Assembly: GCA_904063045.1 (NCBI GenBank)
Contig: CAJFCJ010000002.1
Location: 1-64,000 of the forward strand
Direction of reading: 5' to 3'
Length of the DNA stretch: 64,000 nucleotides
Source: Dimorphilus gyrociliatus
Taxonomy: Eukaryota > Annelida > Polychaeta > Dinophilidae
Shown: piece by piece, positions 1 through 12,900 of the stretch
How the letters are laid out: each line of letters starts with the position of its first letter
How positions within the stretch are numbered: the stretch's first letter is position 1
Made by a program: the position numbers and the translations under genes
Notes under the pieces: generated by a model
Databases searched by the model: none
What the model was told of the DNA's origin: nothing
The model's input: the letters and a program-made list of their open reading frames with translations, nothing else

Positions 1-1942
1 ATTAATGTTAAACTTTAGTGGAAATTCATCTAAACAGTGCTATCTTATCAAAATAAATAAGAATAATAGGCAGTTGTTATTCATACTATTCAGGAAAAAT
101 ATCAATATTTGCCGATTCTTCAGTCTTTTAACTGATAATAAAAACTTGACTTGTTAAACTATAATTAGTATTGGTAATGATATCATTAAAAACTATAACA
201 ACAATATATTACTCTTGTTAAGAAAACAATACCGTCTTCAACAGTAATACATCCCGTAAAATGAGATGCTTATAGAGCCATCTTCTACATATATGCACTA
301 TCTATAGATTTGTTCCAATATACATGTAATATTTCTGTTAACATAGGCACATTATCTCTATATGTATACATTATATACATATTAATATATGGATATATAC
401 ATTATACATATGCTTTTAAACGCATCATATTTTTCTAAAGTAAATAAATAATAGTAAAATTTTCTCTCACAGTTCTTCTAAAATAAACATATATTATGAA
501 TGAAAGGGTAAAAAGTGTTTTTAATTAAAAGGGAAACTTTTTGTATAGATTATATATAGATACTTAATTTCTCTTTAGCGCTATTATTCATTTAAGGTTC
601 CAGCCTTGTTTACATTTCCGTTTCCTAAGACTTATTAAAAAAGGGAGTTGATTATTCTGTCCTTTCCTTTTTAAAGGAATATAAGAAAAATTTAATTAAT
701 TAATATTTCAGTAAGCCTATATTTTTTTGGTGTAAGAAGATTACAACAGTCTTGAAAAGTGGGAGTTTTTTAAAAAGGAGAAATAAATAAAGAGCAAAAA
801 GAAAAATATAAAACTCTCTTTAGTCATTCTTTAGTTTATATCTACTGTATGTGTATGTTTATATATGTGTCTTTGACTTATTAAGTTTACTATACCAGTT
901 TTTATTCCTTCATTAAAATATAACATATGTGATGTAAAACATACCTTTGTTTTTTTTTGTGAAATTTTTTTTATGTAACTATGTGAAGATGTTCTATGCT
1001 GTTTTTGCTTTAAAGTGCAAAATTAGTCATGTTTTTAAAATGCAAACAAACAACAAAAACTAATGAAAACATTTTAAATCTAATAGAATAAGAGTTTAAT
1101 CATTTCTTAGAGTGTTTCTTTGTATATTATTACTGTTGTGGAGAAATGAAATATTTTTCTGGTAGAAAGATTTGACAAACACTTGTATATCTCCTTCATC
1201 TTTCTACATCTCCTTCTTTTTCCCCTTTAAATTCTAATTAGTTTTCTCAAAAGCTGCTTTCTTTAAGCGAACTTCTTTGATGTGTTTGTCCTGTTTGTTT
1301 GTTTGTTGTAGTATTAAGTCTTTTTATTTTAACATTTAACGTTAAAAATAGTTTAGTTTTTCTTTACTTTTCAGTAATTGATTATAGTCGTCTACCTCTC
1401 TTTATTATTGAGAAATTGATGATAGTCAATACGTCTGACCTATCAATAAATCAGCTTTTTATTTCTTTCACTCCGACAATACCTCAATGAAAATCTATTA
1501 TTAAGCTTCTCCAGACAGCATTTAAAAAGAAAATAGAACAAATAAGAATAGGGAGAGGTAGAAAAGAAGAAGAAGAAGAAGAAGAAGAAGAAGACGAAGA
1601 AGAAAATAACAAGGGAGAAAACGCATAAAAAAATCATTGAAATAGTTTCAAAAGATTTTTTTTTTACCTGATCTACATGTTCTTACTAGGCGTTGGGTTA
1701 TGCACAAAAAGGAGAATATCCATCAAGTGCAATATATTAGTGTAGAAAAAAAAAGCTAACGAATGAGAAGAGGGCAAAAGAGAAATTTACTAATGATGTA
1801 TATACAGTATTTTTGAATCTTCTATAAGCTCCTTATTCAAAAATAATAATAAAAAAACTATTCTAACTAATTTATTACAGATCAATTGATTATTTAGATT
1901 TAACCCAATTGGTAGACGTCTTCTTTTATTGAACTGTTTGAA
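1..1942. other. AT-rich stretch, no supported gene
   Basis: Very AT-rich sequence with no open frame I can defend. It holds a GAA/GAAGAA microsatellite at about 1564-1605 and short TA tracts. It probably contains the 3' part (last intron, last exon or UTR) of the stathmin-like gene that runs leftward from 2561, but no acceptor followed by a stathmin-like C-terminus could be picked out. Confidence 0.5.
1564..1605. repeat. (GAA)n trinucleotide microsatellite
   Basis: About a dozen GAA/AAG units with one interruption (GAC). On the minus strand it reads as a phenylalanine run, which creates a spurious open frame. Confidence 0.9.
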
Positions 1943-2561
1943 ACTTACATGCTCTTTAAGTTTTTCTTGTTTAGCCTTTAGCTGAGCTTGTTTACTTTGC
2001 TCTGTTATTTCCAGTTTGGTCTCTAAATTATTTTGTGTTTCAACCTAAGAAATATATATATTAGTATATATGTTTATATATTATATATACTGCAAAAGAG
2101 ATTGATCAATTCGATAAAAGGAAGAGATGAAAAAAGAGATTATAAAACCTGAAATGAGGAATTCATTCCTTGAGCTTTTTCTCTCACTTTTTCTTCCCTT
2201 TCCTTATTTTTAGCTAATTTTTCCTTCTTTTCCAATTCAACAATCTAAATAAAATTAGTTAAGTTTGAGTTTCATTTTATAATTACTATCAATTGTATTT
2301 TTCTATAAATAAATTGAATACTTTTCTCCTTTCTTCGGCATTTTGTAACTTTGATTGAATTTGCTCTTGTAAGGTATCATTATTCGATCTTGGTGACGTT
2401 TGAATAGGCTTTTGCTTCTGCTTTGCAGACTCTAAGATAATGTCGAAAGCAACGCTGGATTCTTGAGCCATTTCTAAGCAAATAGTATAACACGAATTGA
2501 ATAACTTTGACAAACTACCGATCGACTCGCCATCTAGGGAAATGAACCTTATGCTGTACAT
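1943..2561 (-). CDS. Stathmin-like microtubule-destabilising phosphoprotein (3' end not found)
   Basis: Stathmins bind alpha/beta-tubulin dimers through a long helix and promote microtubule disassembly in the cytoplasm. Three minus-strand exons are seen: 2322-2561, one at about 2153-2248, and one at about 1949-2043. Exon 1 carries AFDIILESAK followed by AEERRK, the spacing of the vertebrate stathmin segment AFELIL...AAEERRK. The next exons give a charged helix (ELEKKEKLAKNKEREEKVRE, then KLEITEQSKQAQLKAKQEKL) that matches the tubulin-binding repeats in order. The donor after LKEH is GTAAGT. The first methionine could be at 2561 or at 2471 (MAQESS). The longer start adds about 30 residues with two cysteines, which may recall the palmitoylated N-terminus of SCG10-type stathmins. 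The last exon is missing from my model. Family assignment is fairly secure, exact ends are not. Confidence 0.72.
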
Positions 2562-5237
2562 TTTTAAAACGGTACTATTAGTCTCATTCTGATTTTTCCA
2601 ATGCTTTTCCTAGACTGCAATAAGAAAGGAACGATTATAGCAATTCGTTTTCTAACTGATGGTGTTTTCATTGCACTAAACTTCCTTGAATGATTTCCTT
2701 ATGCAAATGAAAACTACTTTTCTTGGCTTCAAAATTCAAGATTTAATTAAACGTAGAAACATTTTCTTTGTTAAAGATGCTAAACTAAATTATAGTAGCT
2801 TTTATTTAGCTTTCCTTAGGGCTAATACTAATAAAAGTACTTGGTAAGAATACGATCCTGCCTAAAACTAATGGAAAAGATGCCGATCAAAGAGACTTAT
2901 TTGTATATTTATAGGCTTTCATAGCAAGTTGGAAGATGTTATGATATGATATTTTTGTCAAAAATAGCTATATTATACACGATCAATAAAAAAATTATGA
3001 AGGAAGAAAGCGTCAATTAGTAAAAGAAAAGTAGGTACCCAAACTCCCCTCTCTAGATTGTAAATAAATACTGTAACCAGATACTAAATCAACGAATAAA
3101 GATTGCATTTTCGTAAATGATCATAGTTGGCAGTTGTTTTTTTTTGTATACAACATTTTCACCATAAACCAAGACATCCAAAGGAGGAGAGTTTTCGTCA
3201 TTTTTCTACTATAATCATTATATTTAACAAGATCAGAAACTACAGAGATGACAGACTTTATCTTCCCAAATGAAATAATACATGTGTGCATGTTTTTAAT
3301 CAAACGAGCATAAAAAACGATATAAAAAATAATTAATATCTTTTGCGTGGATGTAACTTTTCTCTCTCTATCTCTCTCTCTCTCTTCCTCCAAGCTTTAG
3401 TTATTTTATCCACAACAAATTACCAATATAATCCTAATTTTCGACATAATCTCTATCTACCCTCTTTTCTATTGTATATTTGATACAAAACTATCGTAAT
3501 TATAGCGATGGTTCTAATTAAGCACTTTTTTAAATATTTTAAATTAGATTGTACCTTCATAGGGGTCGATAATGTCGAATAGATAAATCTTCTTATTCAA
3601 TATGCTATTAGAACGGATAAAAGAGTGCATAAACGAGAGTATCCTTCAGGCGATAAGGATTACGTATATTGAAGTAGACCGCACTAATTAAGCTATAGGA
3701 AGTGAAAACGAATGAGAGGAATCTCAATTTCTTTTGTTTATAGCCTCAAGTTCTGTTGATATTTAAGCCTTGTAACGGTCCCAATCCCTTACAAACAGTA
3801 CATATGTTTATAAATAGTATATATAGTAGTAGTGGACCGTTGGGGAAACGTGAACATACCTGTTTTATTGATAATACTACAGCTAAAATATTGGCAAATT
3901 GAAATCAGATTTATAGAATTTTTTACGCATAATACAAAATAGAAAATATCGTCAGAGTTTTCGTGCGAACGGATTATCGATAATAGATTAAAGAGCCTAC
4001 TACAAACTACACTTACAGAGAGGAATTTTCCTTCACAAGATAGTTAAAGCTAGACAAAGTTCAACTTAAAATGAAGCAACTTATAAACATTTAAAAAACA
4101 CAAAAGCAAGTAGACGTCATTAAAAATATTCCACTTCCTATGACCTAATAGTTTCCGTTCTACCATTATTATGAAAAGAATCTAAGACTATCTAGTTTAT
4201 TTCTGATCATTGTAAAAGAGTTTACGAAGTTTCTATTTATCAAAGATCCATACGGACTGTCTTTTAAAAGATATCTGTCACAATGTGTAAAGAGATCTAA
4301 TTATTAGACCAGAAAAGTATAGTATTGTGTTCGTATTTATAAGTACTGTGCATTAGTCTTTATTTATATAAAAACTAAAGATAAAGCACAAAAGCTATGA
4401 ATATATTTACATACAGTATAACAACGCTGAATATTCATAACTATAACTTGGTTATCATCAGATTAAAATTCAGTACAAGTGCCAGTTCAAGTCGGTTTAA
4501 ATACACCGAATTTTGTATTCACTCTCTATTGTAAATAGTTGGCTGAGTAAGTGCTGTCTGAAGATAAGAAGAATCTCTGTTTTACTACAATAGGAAATAG
4601 TAGTCATTCATAAATATTACAAAATGTGAATGTGCATATAGTATACCGGAAAAAAACGGTAATACTGCAGTTCAAACTTGAATGTAGGAAAATTCCAAGA
4701 TCAAATGAGTCTTAACAAGTCACAAGCACGTTTTGAGAAACTAAGGGAAAATTAACCGCAAATCGTTTCCGGTTGAACTAAATAGGAAAATACTAGTCAT
4801 ACGATGTTTCACTTCTTTCTTATAATAATCCTGTTTCGGTACATAAAAAAGATAAACTATACTGCATATTGAAGAGAAGTTCAAAGATTCTTGAGTCAAT
4901 AAGATTTCCTTATATGATATGTCGTTGGAATATTGCACTAAATTTAGGCGATTTATTCCTTGTGTATATAGAAAGTTGTTGTCAAATTGAAAATGACAAG
5001 CTTCAGCTTAGGAAATGAATCCTGTCAATTTTCATCTTTTGAAATAGAATTTCTTTTTAGATAGAGTATATACATTATATAGAGTATATAGTATATATAC
5101 ATACATATATATACAGTATATATATATATAGTATATATATATATAGTATATAGACCTATATAAATAAATTGTATTTTACAAAAATAAAATCTGAAAAATT
5201 TAAAGTTAAACAAAAAAATATAATTTCTAAGTGTAGT
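2562..5237. other. Intergenic, no supported gene
   Basis: AT-rich spacer between the stathmin-like gene and the SLC6 gene, both on the minus strand. It contains a CT-rich microsatellite at about 3359-3390 and mixed TA/GTATATA tracts at 5085-5160. Short open frames here have low-complexity composition and no recognisable motif. Confidence 0.6.
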
Positions 5238-7343
5238 TTATGCGAAAGAGTCAGTCTGTTTTAATTCTATTTTCTCTTCATCAATATCCTTTTCCCTTTC
5301 CTTTTGGCTTGATGACAATTCTTGACGATTTTCATTAAGTGATATTTTAATAACACCCCTTGTACCGTCTTTAAAAATGCTATCTTGTCTACTAAATTTT
5401 ACACTCTTAATCTTTGGAGCATAACGTCCAGTTCTATCGGCGGTTTTGGCAGGACCCCAATCAGCTGCTGGTTTCATTAGAGCCTGAACAAGCTGATGGC
5501 CTCCTTCAGTACAATACCGATACAAAAAGAATATAGGAATCATACTAATGGGAAACAAAGCAACCAGCCATCCTAAAACGATAGCCCATTGCGGGTACTT
5601 GTAATCGCCTAATGTCATATTCTTATATGATATACTATTGAATAAAATAGTAAGGAATATAATTAGAGGTGTAACAAATTTCCAAGTTACTTTCCAATAT
5701 AATCCAGGTGGTTTACCAAGCATAAGTTCAATGTCTTTTGAAAAAAAGTTATACCCGTAAACCCAATTTATTGCTATAACTTCGCAAAAACCTATCACTA
5801 AAAGTGGAAATCCTCCAGCATTCGAATCTACAAGATTAATTATATACATCCCACCGTAAGTTACCATGGGCAATCCTAATAGAAAGAACTTCGCCATTAC
5901 AATAACTCTGAATAAAATTGAAGTAGCAGTGGATTTTCTGATAATATGAGCCCATTCATCAGTAAAAGCACAAATAAAGCACTCCACTTGCGAGAATTGC
6001 GATCCAAAACCTAGAGTAGCCATCATCAGAAAAAAAAGTATAGCCCATAAGGCAGGTACAGGCATTCTTGCTATTGCCTCTGGATAAACTTCGAAAGCTA
6101 ATCCTGGTCCACCAACAGCGACTTTGCTGACATCAACATTCTTTTCATAGGCCATAAATCCTAAAACACTAAAAATTACAAACCCCGCATAAAAGGAGGT
6201 TAAACAATTAATAAAAGCCACAATTAATGCATCTTTAAGGCAATTCTGTTTAAATTTGTTGAACGAAGACATCGCAATCAGCCCTCCTGTACAACAACTT
6301 AATGAATAAAATATTTGTGCTGCAGCCTCACACCAAACTCGAGCATTTAGCAACTCACTAAACTTTGGCTTTAAATAGAAAATGATTCCTTGCGAAGCTC
6401 CCTTTAGAGTAACGCCTCTAATTAGTAATATAGTCAGCATAACATAGGGGAATAAAGCTGTAAAATAGACAACTCTGCCCAACGATTGTACACCTCTGAT
6501 TAGACATATCAAAACAATTGACCAAGCAAGTAGTAATAGAAGACACAATCTCCAATTTATAGAACCAATATCGTCAATACCAGAAGATTTCTGTAGAACA
6601 TAAATGTTATAATATTCCTGGGCTGCAGTTCGGTAGGTCACATTATTTAAAGTTGAATTGCTAGCTGGAAGAACTACCGAAAAAACTGTCGCGTTCGTCC
6701 CACTCGAATTATAGGTCATTCCCGATGTATTATGGTTAGAATCTATACAAAATTCAGTGTTCCATTCATGATTACAATTATCCCATGGTATTCCAGAAAA
6801 AATGGATTTAAAAGATGCACAGAGAAAGAATAGAATATGGCTTACTATTACATTGTAATAGATATCAAATAGCCATACAGTGGCCACAGTGGCATAGCCA
6901 ATGCCCTTAAACAATGGATTTATTTTCCAAATTGTCAACGGTCCCAGACTTGCAAATTGGCCAAAGGATAACTCAAGGAAGAAAATTGGTAAACCAATTA
7001 ATAGCAGCATCACAAAGTATGGTATTATAAACGCTCCACCTCCATTTTTATAACAGAGATATGGAAATCTCCATATATTGCCCAAGCCTACAGCATAGCC
7101 TATACAGGTAAACAGAAATTCCAATTTATTGGTCCATTGTCCTCTTTCATTTGGTTCTTCTGGATCCTGAAATAAGTCCAAAGGTGTAGAGTCCGTCTCT
7201 AGAATATTATCAGCCTCGTATTGGTCCTCTTCAATTGTGTCATTGGTATTTTTAAGAACTTCTGATGGATCTTCATCAACTTCTGTAACTTCATTAAGAA
7301 CTGTCCTTCTCTCAATCGTGAAAAGGGATGGGGCAGTGTCCAT
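5238..7343 (-). CDS. SLC6 family Na+/Cl- dependent amino-acid-type transporter, intronless
   Basis: A 701-residue neurotransmitter:sodium symporter in one uninterrupted exon. It is a plasma-membrane protein with 12 predicted membrane segments. After an acidic cytosolic N-terminus (about 80 residues), TM1 carries GYAVGLGNIWRFPYLCYKN. The glycine where monoamine carriers have aspartate points to an amino-acid or glycine-type substrate. Extracellular loop 2 has the conserved disulfide pair (CNHEWNTEFC) and five N-glycosylation sequons. TM6 reads YSLSCCTGGLIAMSS followed by FNKFKQNC. TM8 reads LGFGSQFSQVE, where most animal members have LGLDSQF: the Na2-site aspartate is glycine. The C-terminus is basic and then acidic. 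Start is the ATG at 7343, before the conserved core. Single-exon structure contrasts with the intron-rich genes at the right of the window and may mean a retrocopy origin. The closest named relatives are glycine-type SLC6 transporters; the substrate is not determinable. Confidence 0.93.
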   Translation of the reverse strand: MDTAPSLFTIERRTVLNEVTEVDEDPSEVLKNTNDTIEEDQYEADNILETDSTPLDLFQDPEEPNERGQWTNKLEFLFTCIGYAVGLGNIWRFPYLCYKNGGGAFIIPYFVMLLLIGLPIFFLELSFGQFASLGPLTIWKINPLFKGIGYATVATVWLFDIYYNVIVSHILFFLCASFKSIFSGIPWDNCNHEWNTEFCIDSNHNTSGMTYNSSGTNATVFSVVLPASNSTLNNVTYRTAAQEYYNIYVLQKSSGIDDIGSINWRLCLLLLLAWSIVLICLIRGVQSLGRVVYFTALFPYVMLTILLIRGVTLKGASQGIIFYLKPKFSELLNARVWCEAAAQIFYSLSCCTGGLIAMSSFNKFKQNCLKDALIVAFINCLTSFYAGFVIFSVLGFMAYEKNVDVSKVAVGGPGLAFEVYPEAIARMPVPALWAILFFLMMATLGFGSQFSQVECFICAFTDEWAHIIRKSTATSILFRVIVMAKFFLLGLPMVTYGGMYIINLVDSNAGGFPLLVIGFCEVIAINWVYGYNFFSKDIELMLGKPPGLYWKVTWKFVTPLIIFLTILFNSISYKNMTLGDYKYPQWAIVLGWLVALFPISMIPIFFLYRYCTEGGHQLVQALMKPAADWGPAKTADRTGRYAPKIKSVKFSRQDSIFKDGTRGVIKISLNENRQELSSSQKEREKDIDEEKIELKQTDSFA

Positions 7344-8780
7344 TTCTTATTATACTTTGAACACTTTTTTGTTGTATAGCTGATTAGAATAAAAAAATTG
7401 TTCTTTAAAAAAATTGCCCTTTCCAACTTATAATTGATATATAATCTATATATATTTTATTATAATAGTTGATTGTAGATCAGTATATAAAACGTCTATA
7501 TACAGTATATATATATGTATATATATATATGTTTATATATATATATATATACATTTATATATAAATTTTAACTGTGAATAGGTTGTTCCGTTAAAAGAAC
7601 TAAAGGCAATGATATGGGCTTTTTGGACGAGTTTTCACTTTAAACTAGCACTTACTCATTCTGAGTTCTTTAAAACAAGAACTTATTATATAATTCGGAA
7701 AAAATTACTAGGTCAAATAGGAATACCCAATTCGAGAAAGAAATTAGTTCTAGAGTAAATCCGGTTATTTTCGTTTATTTTCGTTCAAAATTTAAAAATC
7801 TTGATAGTTTTTTCTTTACAAAAATATATGAAATGATTTTATGCATTTTAAGAACAAATTTAGGTTTTTTTTTACTACCTGCCAAAATGAGATCATTTAT
7901 TCTAGCCATTTTTTTCCGAAAATATCTACAAACCTGTTTTTTCCCTACAAGTCCATTAAAACACAAATTTCACGTATCATCTATCGATTTCATTTAAAAC
8001 AATTGATCAATCCTTTATCTTTTGATAGCCTAAATCATGATTTAATGTATTTTAGTCCTGTCGTAAATTGCACTAGGAACCAGTCTAAACTCTTATAAGA
8101 TTGAACACGCGGAATCAAAATATTGGACATAGCACAAAATACAAGGTGAAAAAAGCCTCTAAAAGGACAATTGTGAATTGTTGTAATACCTTAATTTTTT
8201 AAGAATAAAACCCTGAGATAATTTGTAGGTGATTATAACGTGACGTCGTTTTGAGAATAAATAAATACATAGAGATATCTATATATATCTATATATATAT
8301 ATAAATTGGTCCTTATAAATTATTGTAAATATTAGGCAATTTGAATATTTAATATTCATTTTACTGTGAATTGAATGAATAACATACATATTAATAATAA
8401 TAGAGTTTTAGCTTAATCTTGAACTGTATGTACAATATATTATTAAACATAAGCCTATTTTATTGAATATTTACAAGTGACATCTGAAGCATTCGTCGCA
8501 TATTTTCCTAAAAGAAGATCCTTTATTGATGAGTTATCAAAATAGCTTACCGTTTAGTAGTTTACTCTATAAAGCTTTATGCCAGTACTTATGTCTTGTA
8601 TATTTCCTATTTCTCTCTCCTTAATACAATGGAGTCTAAGGCACAATAGTATATTGTTTTTCTGTATAGACTTCTTGTTTTCTTTTTCGCCAACTGGATG
8701 ATATCTCTGGCGACCTCTGCTTCTTATTTTAAAGAATTGAAACAATAGATTTCCATTTTGTTTTTTAAGTATTACACATT

Positions 8781-8782
<2 letters not shown>

Positions 8783-8824
<42 letters not shown>

Positions 8825-8844
8825 ACTCACTCACTCACTCACTC
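8783..8844. repeat. Compound (CT)n-(ACTC)n microsatellite
   Basis: A run of CT dinucleotides directly followed by six ACTC tetranucleotides. Polypyrimidine, possibly triplex-forming. No coding meaning. Confidence 0.9.
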
Positions 8845-9971
8845 AAGATCTCCCTCTCTCTCTCTTCCTATCAACAAATAGGATGTTCTGACTCACATAT
8901 AGAATTGATCTACTGAAAACTGTGCACAACATTTGAACATTTTATTATGTAATATCAGTTTCAAATTCAATAAATTTCCCCTATGCTCTGCAACATACAT
9001 AAAATACGGTTAACATCAGTTGTATTTTTCCACGTAATCAGCAAAATAAAACAATACTTCCGGATGTGAACTATAAAAAACAATATTTTGAATCTCTTTA
9101 TTTCCTCTCAGTTGAATAGTAATAATTTCCCATAATTTTAAATAGGCCTAAATACTAAATCTTGCATTCATGTTTTTAACGGCCTTTATATATATATATA
9201 TATATCGCATTGTATCTATATATAAAATTCAGAAGAATCACTAAAATTATCTTCCTATTCCCCTTTCCTATTCTATTTTAAAATTATTTGTTTGTTTATT
9301 ATACCCCTAAATAGTTAAAACTTTCAGAATTTGTCCGATTTTTAGGTAAGTAGAAGCTTAGAAAAAAAAAACAAATTTGATTAATTAGGTTAAAACGCAG
9401 AATAAGAACCAAAAAAAAATGTTCTTAAGAGTCTTACTTAACCGACAGGTGAGGAATTATTTCTAAAATTATACATTATTGAGTAATTTTCCAAAGTTCA
9501 TTTACCTATACGGACTTAAAGATCTCTTTAAAAAATTCAATTTGTTATCAAGTCATTACCAACACTTGTCCATAAACTCAACCAATCCCTCTTAACTAGT
9601 TGAAATAGTTGAAATACTTTATTGAACTAAATATGCCTAATATTAAATGGGATATACATGAACCAAGAAAGTGTCTACACTAAATAGAATAAAATACAGC
9701 AAACACGTTTAATTCGTTGAAATAGTATTATATTCATTTGTATAATTTTGTTATTTCTTTATATTTTGATAAGAACATATGACCCTCTGTTATAAAGCTT
9801 TTTTTGCATCTTTTTTCTTTACAACATAGAAAAAATATCCCCTTTTTCTCCCATACAAACGAGATAAAAAGATTCGATACATTAACAAAAAAAACCTCTA
9901 TTATTAGGAGATGAAAAAAAAATGTTACCACAAATCTTACTAAGTAAAGCCAATAGGCCAGGGAGATGGAA

Positions 9972-9998
9972 GGGAGGGGAGGGGAGGGGGTAAGGGGG
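9972..9998 (+). repeat. G-run cluster with G-quadruplex potential
   Basis: Five runs of three or more G separated by one to three bases in an otherwise AT-rich region. This fits the G3+N1-7 quadruplex pattern on the plus strand. Confidence 0.7.
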
Positions 9999-12900
9999 AG
10001 AGAATTGTTTAGGCAAAAGGATAAGTCTTTTATCCTAGAAGATAATCGACAAAATTGTCAAGTTAATTTTTTCCTTATTACTTAAGAGTTTTATCGCACC
10101 TATTGATAGAACTGACAAGAATAATTTAAACTCAACCTCTCTGTATTTGAAGGTGCATCATCATAGAATGGAGTACGCTGCACCTAATAATAAAAATTTA
10201 AATAGTGTTGAACGAGTCGATAAAAATTTGAATCATTTATAGGTTGATTATAAGAGAAAGGAAGTGTTGATTGATCTTTTATAGAAGGTAAAAAGAGAGA
10301 GCAAGAAAGGAAAAGGAAAGGTTGGGGATAAAAGTGTAATAAGAGGCTTTCAAGATGGTATGTATTTTCATTCCCATTTAGAAGGGTTCTATAGCTACAA
10401 GTTTGAATCGATAATCAATTAAGGGATAAACTTCTTTTAGTACAAAAAAAGCTCAGCTCATATGTAAATATGCCATATCTAAGTTATATCAAGTATTTAT
10501 ATATAAATATATATATATATATATATACTAATATACATATATATACTGTATATACTGTATATTCACTTGAAAAAATACTGCAATCCAACAATATTATAAA
10601 TACTATACAGTATTGTTGTTTGACAATAAAAGTTTGTAATATACAGCTTCCTAGTCGGTATACAAGACTAATCTAAAATAATTTTGAAAGAAAGAATCAT
10701 ACCGTTTGTTATCCTTTGAATGGCTTGTTCTGTTTGCAAATGAAAGTGTATTTTAGCAAGAATTCTTCACTAAAAGTTTTATTTTTAGACGAAAACCTGA
10801 CGAACAGATGCTGGGCATATTGTGTCCGCCTTAAAAATTGAGATGTCTTCTTCCTTCTGTCTTAAATCCGAACAAAATAGTATCCGTTATCTTCCTATAT
10901 CCGTTTAAATGTAAATATTATCTCTCTTTCTTTTCACAAAAATTTAGTATATAAGAAGATGGTTTAAAGGAGGTTTTGGAGAAGAGAATTCTATAATGCT
11001 TAATATTTCAACTTCAACATCCAAGCTACAGAAAGTCTTCTGTAATGAAAGGGCAAAGAGAGCAATCTTTATTAGTAATTATATAAATAATTAACGTGTC
11101 AGTTAATAGATAATATTTAAAATTATTTGTCACTTGCAGAGATATATTGAGATGAGCACAGTACTATTACCATATTCCTTTACAAACATATTACCTCTTT
11201 TCCTTTTGTAAATTTTCCTATTCCTTTTTAAATCATCTCTTCCATTGTAAAAAAGAAAAGCAGAGGTCTATGGCAGCTCAACTAAGCATCAGCTACTGAA
11301 AGATAGTAAAGCGAAATATTGTTATGTGGCTCCCTCTTGCAATTCTAAGATTTGTAAATACGTTTTTTTTAATGCCATGGTCTTTAGATAATCAAATTTT
11401 AAGTCTTAGCTACTCTTTTATCTAACTCCTTTTGTGATATTTGAGGAACAAGAGCTAAAATTTTCTTCAGGGATCATTAGATTTGCATTTTCATTCCTTC
11501 ATAACAATTGTGAAGAAAAGATGAATGGCTTTCCATTAAGGTTATAAAAGATAATATGCGATACAAACTAATAAAGTATAAAATAATAACAGAACTATCA
11601 CTCCTACGTATAGGCTTGTTTGTTGTTTTTCTATAATTGTATCTATTCACTCTAAGCATAATTAAGTCGTACAGTGAAGTTTACATATTATATTAACGTT
11701 TCTTTTTTATCTGAAAAGGCTTGAAAAGTAGTAATCGACCTAAACTACATTAGAATAAAGGTATCTATATCACTTTTCTTTATATTTAATGTTCCAAATA
11801 TAAAAATTTTTACTATCTCTTTCCAGATTATTTGATCTATTAATTGATTATTTCTTTATTATTCCACTATTTATATTCGTCATTTGTATTGTTGACTACA
11901 TAAATTATCTTACATCCCTTTAACGTTGTGTCAATTAACCAATAATAAAAAATGATACACTCATCTGTCTAAATACATAATTTGATAATGACTTACGCCC
12001 AAATCGTCAAGTAATGTAAATATTTTCCAATCTCTCTCTCTCTCTCTCTCTCTTTCTCTTTCTCTTCGTCTCTATCTTAGTAGGGATTATTTTAGTATTA
12101 ACTTTAGTTGACAGTCTTAATGGGGTTATAAGCAAATAAACTTTAGACTAGCATCTGCTCAACAAATAAAAAACGAGGAAAGAATATTAGAAATAAAAGT
12201 ACGTTTCAATCATTTCTTCTTCCAACAGAAAAGCTAAGAGAATATCCCGGAAAAATCGACAGATCTATAGTTTGCCTCTATCTATATGCTAATAATATTT
12301 AAATCTCGAACATATTTTTAAATCCACCTTTTCTTTTTTGTCTCTTCTAATCCTTTTTTACGAAATTACATAGAGATCTTTGCAAATAGGTATAACCTTC
12401 CGATATTCATATGGGATATTGCTTATAATGAGTATGAATAATTATTTAATCGATTATTGTCATAATATTGATATGAGTTGAATATACGACCTGCTTTATT
12501 GATTTTATATTGTTAGAATAGATCAATCTTTCATTAGTTGAAAGAATATCTTCAAAGGTAAAGAGAATATAAAAAAAAAACTTTCAATTTTGTCTGCAAG
12601 AAGTTGATATACATATTCCTTTTTCTATAATGTAATGAGAGAGAAAGAGAGAGAGATCATCATAAAAGATATACATTTTTAGGAATATTACACTAAAGGA
12701 ACATTTGAAACTTTGCAGGATTACTATATGATTTAACAAAACAAATAACAGATATTCTTTTGTATAATTGCGGTAAGAATTTTTAAGATAATTTACATAA
12801 TAACATACTGCAAAATACTGTAAAAATGAAATATTTTAGCATAAATACTAAAACATTTAAGAATATTTAAATATAATGAATTGTATTAATAATTAATAAG

